The notes beneath the pieces are model-generated. The model made no database searches, was not told the origin of the DNA, and saw nothing but the letters and a program-made list of their open reading frames with translations. The translations under genes were made by a program, and so were the position numbers. Below are positions 13,672 through 17,816 of a stretch of 17,816 nt of DNA, piece after piece. Source of the DNA: Bacillota bacterium (GTDB lineage Bacteria; Bacillota; Clostridia; Christensenellales; CAG-138). Within the stretch, counting starts at the first letter, position 1. Every line of letters starts with the position of its first letter. The stretch covers positions 1 through 17,816 of the forward strand of contig JAEWQH010000054.1 in assembly GCA_023399275.1 (NCBI GenBank), read 5' to 3'.

Positions 13672-15537
13672 ATGGCGATGGCGTTGAGCGTACTGCGGCT
13701 GATCGCGTTTTTGCTCTCCACGGCAGGCTATGTTGCGCTCGCGCGGGCATACTGGAAGATCAGCCCGCGCGCGAGCTATATCTTCGTCTTTTGCGCGCAG
13801 GCGCTCGTGATGTTCTTCGCGGGGCTGGCGGCTGTGCTGGTCTACGCGGCCTACGCGCTCTTCGGCCTCGGCATTGCGCTGCTTGCCGCGCTGCTGATCA
13901 ACAGACGGATTGCGCAGGCGTACAACCTCACCTCGCTCAGCGCGATCAACCTCGCGTTTGTTGCGGTGTTCGGCGTGATCGCCGCATCTTTGATCGACAC
14001 CTGTTTCGTGCACTACGACAACTTCTCGCACTGGGCGGTCGTGGTTAAATACATGCTTGTGACAGACCGCATCCCCGACGCGGCCAGCGCGATCATCGAC
14101 TTCAAGAGCTACCCGCTGGGCAGCTCGTCATTCCTCTACTATTTCTGCCGCATCGTCGGCAACGGTGAGGGCGTTATGCTCGTCGGTCAGGCGACGCTGC
14201 TGTTTGCGAGCTTCTACGCCGTGTTTGGCGTCATTCGCGACCGAAAGCGGTTTCTGCTGGCCGCGCTGCTGGGGCTGGGCTGCTCGTTGATGGCGTATTT
14301 CAACATCAGCATCCGCATCAACAATCTGCTGGTGGATTTCCTGCTGCCTGCGCTGGCGCTCGCTGTCGTCGGCGCGCTGATGGCGGAACGGGAGAGCTTC
14401 TTTACCGCGTGCCTTTCCGTTTTGCCCGTTCTGGGTCTGCTGACGGTGGTAAAAAATACCGGCGTCTTCTTCGCGCTGCTGGGATACCTGTTTCTGCTCT
14501 ACCGCTCCGTGCAGTTTCAAAACGCGGATCAAAAGCTGCGCCCGTACTTCTGGAGCGCGCTGGCAACCATAGCGCTCTCGCTGATTCCGCTGATCCTGTG
14601 GAATGTGCATACGTCGCTTGCGTTTGCTTCGGATGCGGGCAAGTTCAGCTACGATTTTTCATCGCTCTCATCGTTTGCGCTCGATAAGACTCCCGAACAG
14701 ATTCGGCAGATCGCTTTGCTCTTTCTTGAGACGACGACTTCGCTCTCGCAGCTGCCGACCCTCGGCTTTGTGGCGTTCAACGCCGTCTCGCTGGCGGCCT
14801 ATCTGGTTGCGCGGCTGGTGTTTGGCAAAGATTGGAAGCTGCTGGGGGTGCTTTTGCTGCTCGACCTTGCGCTCGTGCTCTACTACGCCGGCATTCTGGC
14901 GATGTACATCCTGTCCATGCCGTTGGATGAGGCGCTCCGGCTTGCGGGCTTCGAACGGTATGCTTCGAGCATGATTCTCTTCCTCATTGGCGCGCTCTCC
15001 ATGCGGATGACGATGGACGTGGAGAACTCCTTCTACCGCCGGCAGGGCGAGCGCCGGGATTACCGCGCGTTTCGCAGCCTGACAGCCAAGAGCGTCTACC
15101 AGATGGCGACGGTGGCGCTCTCGCTGGTGGCGGGACTGATTTTGCTCTCCGAGCTCAACGGTATGAACAGCATTAAGGCCGGTTATTCCGAAACGCTGCC
15201 TGCGCGCGTCGAGGCTGTGACGGGGGACAACTGGCATGTGCCGGATAACGACACCCGCTATCTCTTCTACGCTTCCGACGAGGGCAGTCAGGTCTCCAGC
15301 TACGAGCTGCCTTATGTCGCGCGCTACTTCCTCTTTGCCGCGCAGGTGGATGCGGTGAGCGCGTTTGACGACGATGCGTTCATGGGCCAAATTCAAACCT
15401 ACGACAAGTTCGTCATACTCGAGAGCACGCCCGCCATCCGCGCCTATATGCAGGCGCACGCGGGATTGCCGGGCGAGATCGGCGTATACGACGTGCGGCA
15501 GACGTTCCCGGAGGCGGTCGCCCCGGCGACACAATAG
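13672..15537 (+). CDS. Polytopic membrane protein, possible GT-C-type glycosyltransferase
   Basis: Not recognised as a named family. The 621-residue product has a dozen or so hydrophobic segments spread over residues about 5-480, then a soluble, probably extracytoplasmic C-terminal part (about 490-621). The loop 'HYDNFSHWAVVVKYM' (about 118-132) after the first membrane helices carries acidic and aromatic residues, as GT-C lipid-sugar transferases do in that position. A GT-C role is therefore a guess from architecture. It starts 45 nt after the synthase with AGGAAGGAG upstream; ATG at 13672 is chosen, with TTG 13669 and ATG 13678 possible. Shared transcription with the synthase suggests it modifies, initiates or exports the same glycan. 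No strong terminator follows. Confidence 0.75.
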   Translation: MAMALSVLRLIAFLLSTAGYVALARAYWKISPRASYIFVFCAQALVMFFAGLAAVLVYAAYALFGLGIALLAALLINRRIAQAYNLTSLSAINLAFVAVFGVIAASLIDTCFVHYDNFSHWAVVVKYMLVTDRIPDAASAIIDFKSYPLGSSSFLYYFCRIVGNGEGVMLVGQATLLFASFYAVFGVIRDRKRFLLAALLGLGCSLMAYFNISIRINNLLVDFLLPALALAVVGALMAERESFFTACLSVLPVLGLLTVVKNTGVFFALLGYLFLLYRSVQFQNADQKLRPYFWSALATIALSLIPLILWNVHTSLAFASDAGKFSYDFSSLSSFALDKTPEQIRQIALLFLETTTSLSQLPTLGFVAFNAVSLAAYLVARLVFGKDWKLLGVLLLLDLALVLYYAGILAMYILSMPLDEALRLAGFERYASSMILFLIGALSMRMTMDVENSFYRRQGERRDYRAFRSLTAKSVYQMATVALSLVAGLILLSELNGMNSIKAGYSETLPARVEAVTGDNWHVPDNDTRYLFYASDEGSQVSSYELPYVARYFLFAAQVDAVSAFDDDAFMGQIQTYDKFVILESTPAIRAYMQAHAGLPGEIGVYDVRQTFPEAVAPATQ

Positions 15538-15604
15538 GAGGCTGCCGCCTTTGGGGGAAAGAGAGCCGATAAAACGTATATCATATATTTTTTCGCAAAA
15601 CCTA

Positions 15605-15633
15605 TTGCATTTTGTGTGCAGGCGTGATAAATT
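15605..15633 (+). promoter_or_regulatory. Promoter of the aroF-tyrA-aroB operon
   Basis: TTGCAT (15605-15610), a 17-nt spacer and TAAATT (15628-15633) make a plausible sigma-A promoter, preceded by an AT-rich tract (about 15570-15600) that could act as an UP element. The start near 15640 gives a leader of about 238 nt before aroF, long enough to house the leader peptide and attenuator. Confidence 0.7.
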
Positions 15634-15652
15634 AGCAACAATCGCGGCGTAA

Positions 15653-15675
15653 GCCGCAGGCAGGATATCTGCGGC
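15653..15675 (+). promoter_or_regulatory. Leader hairpin ahead of the leader peptide
   Basis: GCCGCAG (15653-15659) and CTGCGGC (15669-15675) form a 7-bp stem. An alternative stem uses GCGGC (15644-15648) with GCCGC (15653-15657). The right arm also contains CTGCGG, complementary to CCGCAG of the attenuator (15831-15836), so it could take part in a long-range alternative fold. It lies just upstream of the leader peptide ribosome site. Confidence 0.45.
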
Positions 15676-15700
15676 ACGGCCGCGAAGAAGGAAGCAGACG

Positions 15701-15796
15701 ATGACCCGTATCGAATGCACAGCCGAATATCGTTACTTTAGCTTTACCGGCTTTTACTTTGGTAAGGCTTTGTTCGGTTTGGCGCAGAGACGGTGA
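15701..15796 (+). CDS. Aromatic-rich leader peptide of the aro operon attenuator
   Basis: A 31-codon ORF with ATG at 15701, preceded by AAGGAAG about 7 nt upstream, and TGA at 15794-15796. Residues 10-20 read YRYFSFTGFYF: seven of eleven are Phe or Tyr, with another Phe at 25. It stands between a good promoter and an intrinsic terminator, directly ahead of DAHP synthase and prephenate dehydrogenase genes. That is the arrangement of leader peptides such as those of enterobacterial phe and trp operons, where a ribosome stalled for charged tRNA keeps the terminator from forming. The peptide itself probably has no function after synthesis. Trp codons are absent, so the signal would be Phe and Tyr supply. 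Confidence 0.85.
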   Translation: MTRIECTAEYRYFSFTGFYFGKALFGLAQRR

Positions 15797-15833
15797 TCGG
15801 CTAACAATCACAGCATACGATCGCACAGTACCG
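15738..15833 (+). promoter_or_regulatory. Proposed competing RNA stems of the attenuator
   Basis: By eye, region 1 in the control codons (TTAGC 15738-15742 and ACCG 15746-15749) can pair with region 2 around the leader stop (GCTAA 15800-15804 and CGGT 15791-15794). Region 2 can instead pair with region 3 (GATCG 15795-15799 with CGATC 15818-15822, and CGGT with ACCG 15830-15833), which overlaps the 5' arm of the terminator. A ribosome stalled at codons 10-15 would cover region 1 and favour the antiterminator; one reaching the stop would cover region 2 and favour termination. Energies were not computed. Confidence 0.5.
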
Positions 15834-15857
15834 CAGCCAGACCGGCTGCGGTTTTTT
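15831..15857 (+). terminator. Attenuator terminator before aroF
   Basis: A perfect 8-bp GC-rich stem, CCGCAGCC (15831-15838) and GGCTGCGG (15844-15851), with loop AGACC and six T (15852-15857). It lies 34 nt after the leader peptide stop and 20 nt before the aroF ATG, inside the aro transcript, so its natural role is conditional termination. Confidence 0.85.
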
Positions 15858-15877
15858 CGTAGGCGAAGGGAGAATAT

Positions 15878-16897
15878 ATGATCGTCATACTCAAACCAAA
15901 TCCGAACCCGGATCAGCTCGAGAGCCTGAAAAACTGGCTGCTCGGCAAGGGCATCCAGATCCACACCAGCCTCGGCACGAGCCAGATGATACTCGGCCTC
16001 GTCGGGGACACGTCTACGCTGGACATCGACCTCATCAGCGCGCTGGACATCGTAGAGGATGTCAAGCGCGTGCAGGAGCCGTATAAGAATGCAAACCGCA
16101 AGTTCCACCCGGAGGATACGGTGGTGCGCGTGGGTGGCACGCAGATCGGCGGCGGTACGCTGACCATCATGGCGGGGCCTTGCTCGGTCGAATCCGAGGA
16201 GCAGATCGTCTCCGTCGCAAAGGCCGTCAAGGCCAGCGGCGCGACCATGCTGCGCGGCGGCGCGTTCAAGCCGCGCACCTCGCCGTATGCCTTCCAGGGT
16301 ATGGGTGCGGAGGGGATCGAGCTGCTCAAGCTCGCGCGCGCGGAGACGGGCCTGCCCATCGTGAGCGAGATCATGGATGCTTCGCAGCTGCCGCTGTTTG
16401 AGGATGTGGACGTCATCCAGTTGGGCGCGCGCAACATGCAGAATTTCAACCTGCTCAAGATTCTCGGCGCGCAGCCAAAGCCGGTGATGATCAAGCGCGG
16501 GCTTTCCTCCACCTATGAGGAGTGGCTCATGAGCGCGGAGTACGTCATGGCGCGCGGAAACGAGCAGGTCATCCTCTGCGAGCGCGGCATCCGTACCTTC
16601 GAAACCTACACCAGAAACACCCTGGATCTTGCGGCGGTGCCCGTGCTGCGGCACCTGACGCACCTGCCGGTCATCATCGACCCCAGCCACGCGACGGGGC
16701 GGTATGCGCTCGTCGCCCCGCTGGCCATGGGCGCGGTCGCCGCGGGCTGCGACGGGCTGCTCATCGAGGTGCACAACGACCCCGCACACGCGCTGAGCGA
16801 CGGGCCGCAATCCCTGAATCCGCAGGCGTTTGATAAGCTCAACCGCAGGCTCCTTGCGCTGCACGCGTTCATGAGCGAAGGGGAGGGAAGCGTGTGA
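15878..16897 (+). CDS. aroF: 3-deoxy-7-phosphoheptulonate (DAHP) synthase, AroA-I-beta type
   Basis: Condenses phosphoenolpyruvate and erythrose 4-phosphate in the first step of aromatic amino acid synthesis. The product is 339 residues. Residues about 1-85 form a ferredoxin-like N-terminal domain ('MIVILKPNPNPDQLESL'), the region that binds Tyr/Phe for feedback inhibition in this class. The barrel follows, with the metal ligands C102 ('AGPCSVES'), H271 ('DPSHATG'), E297 ('IEVHNDP') and D308 ('LSDGPQS'), nearly the same numbering as the Thermotoga maritima enzyme. 'LRGGAFKPRTSPYAFQG' is the PEP-binding loop. AAGGGAGA precedes the ATG. The gene is under the attenuator, so both expression and enzyme activity may answer to aromatic amino acids. 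tyrA overlaps by 4 nt. Confidence 0.96.
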   Translation: MIVILKPNPNPDQLESLKNWLLGKGIQIHTSLGTSQMILGLVGDTSTLDIDLISALDIVEDVKRVQEPYKNANRKFHPEDTVVRVGGTQIGGGTLTIMAGPCSVESEEQIVSVAKAVKASGATMLRGGAFKPRTSPYAFQGMGAEGIELLKLARAETGLPIVSEIMDASQLPLFEDVDVIQLGARNMQNFNLLKILGAQPKPVMIKRGLSSTYEEWLMSAEYVMARGNEQVILCERGIRTFETYTRNTLDLAAVPVLRHLTHLPVIIDPSHATGRYALVAPLAMGAVAAGCDGLLIEVHNDPAHALSDGPQSLNPQAFDKLNRRLLALHAFMSEGEGSV

Positions 16898-17730
16898 AGG
16901 TCGGCATCGTAGGCCTCGGCCTCATCGGCGGGTCGATGGCAAAAAGCATCAAGGCGCGTACCGCGCACACGGTCTGGGGGATCGACCTCGACGAGGAGAC
17001 CATGACGCTGGCGCGGCTCAGCGGCGCCATCGACGGCGCGCTGACGGACCAAAACTTGCCCGCGTGTGATCTTGTACTCGTCGCCATCCGCCCTGCGGCG
17101 GCGGTCGGCTGGGTGCGCGGGCACGCGGAGCAGATCGCCAAAAGCGCCATCCTCGTCGATCTGTGCGGCGTCAAGCGCGGCGTGTGCGCCCAGCTCGCGC
17201 CGATTGCGAAGGAACACGGCTTTGCTTATATCGGCGGTCACCCCATGGCGGGGCGGGAGCGCGGGGGATTTGTCCACTCCGGCGAGTCGCTGTTTGCAGG
17301 CGCGTCGATGATCCTCACGCCGGATGAAAGTACGGATATGCGCATGCTCGAGACGCTCAAGGCGTTTTTTACCGATCTCGGCTTCGCCGGGCTGACGTTC
17401 TCTACGCCGGAGGAGCACGACCGCATCATCGCCTATACTTCGCAGCTGGCGCACCTCGTCTCCAGCGCATACATCAAGTCGCCGGAGGCACAGCGCAGGC
17501 GTGGCTTCTCCGCGGGCAGCTACCGGGATATGACGCGCGTGGCGCACCTCGACGAGGCGATGTGGACGGAGTTGTTTCTGGATGACGCAGATTACCTCAC
17601 CGAGCAGCTCGAGATTTTGATCGCTCACCTGGCGGAGTATCGCGATGCGCTGGTTGCGCGCGACGCGGAGCTGCTCTGCGCACTGCTGAAAGACGGGCGC
17701 GAGAAAAAGGCCACGGCGGGAGGCAATTGA
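16894..17730 (+). CDS. tyrA: Prephenate dehydrogenase TyrA
   Basis: Oxidatively decarboxylates prephenate to 4-hydroxyphenylpyruvate, the tyrosine branch. The product is 278 residues. The N-terminal Rossmann fold begins 'MKVGIVGLGLIGGSMAKSI', with the GxGxxG nucleotide site and an Asp-containing 'WGIDLDEETM' that favours NAD. 'GGHPMAGRERGGF' contains H116 in the conserved active-site loop, and 'EEHDRIIAYTSQLAHLVSSA' is the helical dimerisation/substrate motif. There is no C-terminal ACT domain, unlike the roughly 370-residue Bacillus subtilis form, so tyrosine control may rest on transcription and on AroF. The start is GTG in a GTGA overlap with aroF, behind GGGGAGGGAAG. Confidence 0.94.
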   Translation: MKVGIVGLGLIGGSMAKSIKARTAHTVWGIDLDEETMTLARLSGAIDGALTDQNLPACDLVLVAIRPAAAVGWVRGHAEQIAKSAILVDLCGVKRGVCAQLAPIAKEHGFAYIGGHPMAGRERGGFVHSGESLFAGASMILTPDESTDMRMLETLKAFFTDLGFAGLTFSTPEEHDRIIAYTSQLAHLVSSAYIKSPEAQRRRGFSAGSYRDMTRVAHLDEAMWTELFLDDADYLTEQLEILIAHLAEYRDALVARDAELLCALLKDGREKKATAGGN

Positions 17731-17816
17731 TGAAGGAGCATATGCGCATCCCCGTGCGCGTGCGGGAAGGCTACGAAGTATGCATTGGCACGGGCCTGCT
17801 GCAAGAGAGCGGCCGG
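17730..17816 (+). CDS. aroB: 3-dehydroquinate synthase AroB, N-terminal fragment
   Basis: Only the first 29 codons are inside the window. The ATG at 17730 overlaps the last base of the tyrA stop (TGATG) and has GGGAGG 6 nt upstream. The segment 'RVREGYEVCIGTGLL' matches the N-terminal beta strand common to AroB, the enzyme that cyclises DAHP to dehydroquinate. An alternative ATG at 17742 has a site too close (AAGGAG 3 nt away). Its position after aroF and tyrA supports the call, though with so short a fragment it remains less certain. The gene runs off the right edge and is not known to be broken. Confidence 0.8.
   Translation, partial: MKEHMRIPVRVREGYEVCIGTGLLQESGR

Noticed and set aside
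15538..15600. Strong terminator after the 621-residue membrane protein gene
   Set aside because: Only a 4-bp AGGC/GCCT hairpin and an imperfect AT-rich hairpin ending in T are seen. Neither is convincing; the AT tract more likely belongs to the aro promoter.

Overview
The window looks like a GC-rich Bacillota chromosome, probably a clostridial lineage. The evidence is a YerC/TrpR-type regulator in front of a HisZ-HisG(short) ATP phosphoribosyltransferase pair, a fused HisIE, a PHP-type histidinol phosphatase, a DAHP synthase with an N-terminal regulatory domain, and tightly packed genes with GGAGG-like ribosome sites. The species cannot be named from the sequence alone. I saw no transposon, phage, CRISPR, tRNA or rRNA.

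Layout. (1) Positions 1-431 hold no protein gene. They contain a well-formed minus-strand promoter (197-225) driving an ATG-free, hairpin-rich transcript off the left edge, a plus-strand intrinsic terminator (234-255), and the probable his promoter with an inverted repeat over its -10 box (324-347). (2) Positions 432-9033 are a complete histidine operon, yerC-hisZ-hisG-hisD-hisC-hisB-hisH-hisA-hisF-hisIE-hisK. Most junctions are 4-nt ATGA/GTGA overlaps. An IMP cyclohydrolase-like gene follows (9035-9727). HisHF releases AICAR, a purine precursor, and PurO-type enzymes close the ring that turns formyl-AICAR into IMP, so this gene may help recycle that by-product. (3) Positions 9806-15537 form a cyclic-di-GMP module. 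A PAS-HD-GYP phosphodiesterase gene on the minus strand is divergent from a BcsA-like GT2 polysaccharide synthase with an intact PilZ domain and a large polytopic membrane protein. The 386-bp intergenic region carries two good sigma-A-type promoters pointing outward, a palindrome inside one of them, and unexplained hairpins. (4) Positions 15605-17816 are an aromatic amino acid operon, aroF-tyrA-aroB (aroB cut by the window end).

The strongest unlisted element lies in front of aroF. A 31-codon ORF (15701-15796) has seven Phe/Tyr among residues 10-20. It sits between a good promoter and a strong intrinsic terminator, and competing RNA pairings can be drawn around its control codons and stop codon. 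This has the form of a classical ribosome-mediated attenuator responding to Phe/Tyr, an arrangement less usual in Bacillota than T-box or protein-based control. The his operon, in contrast, shows no leader peptide or T-box and seems to rely on a repressor-type site, probably bound by its own first gene product.
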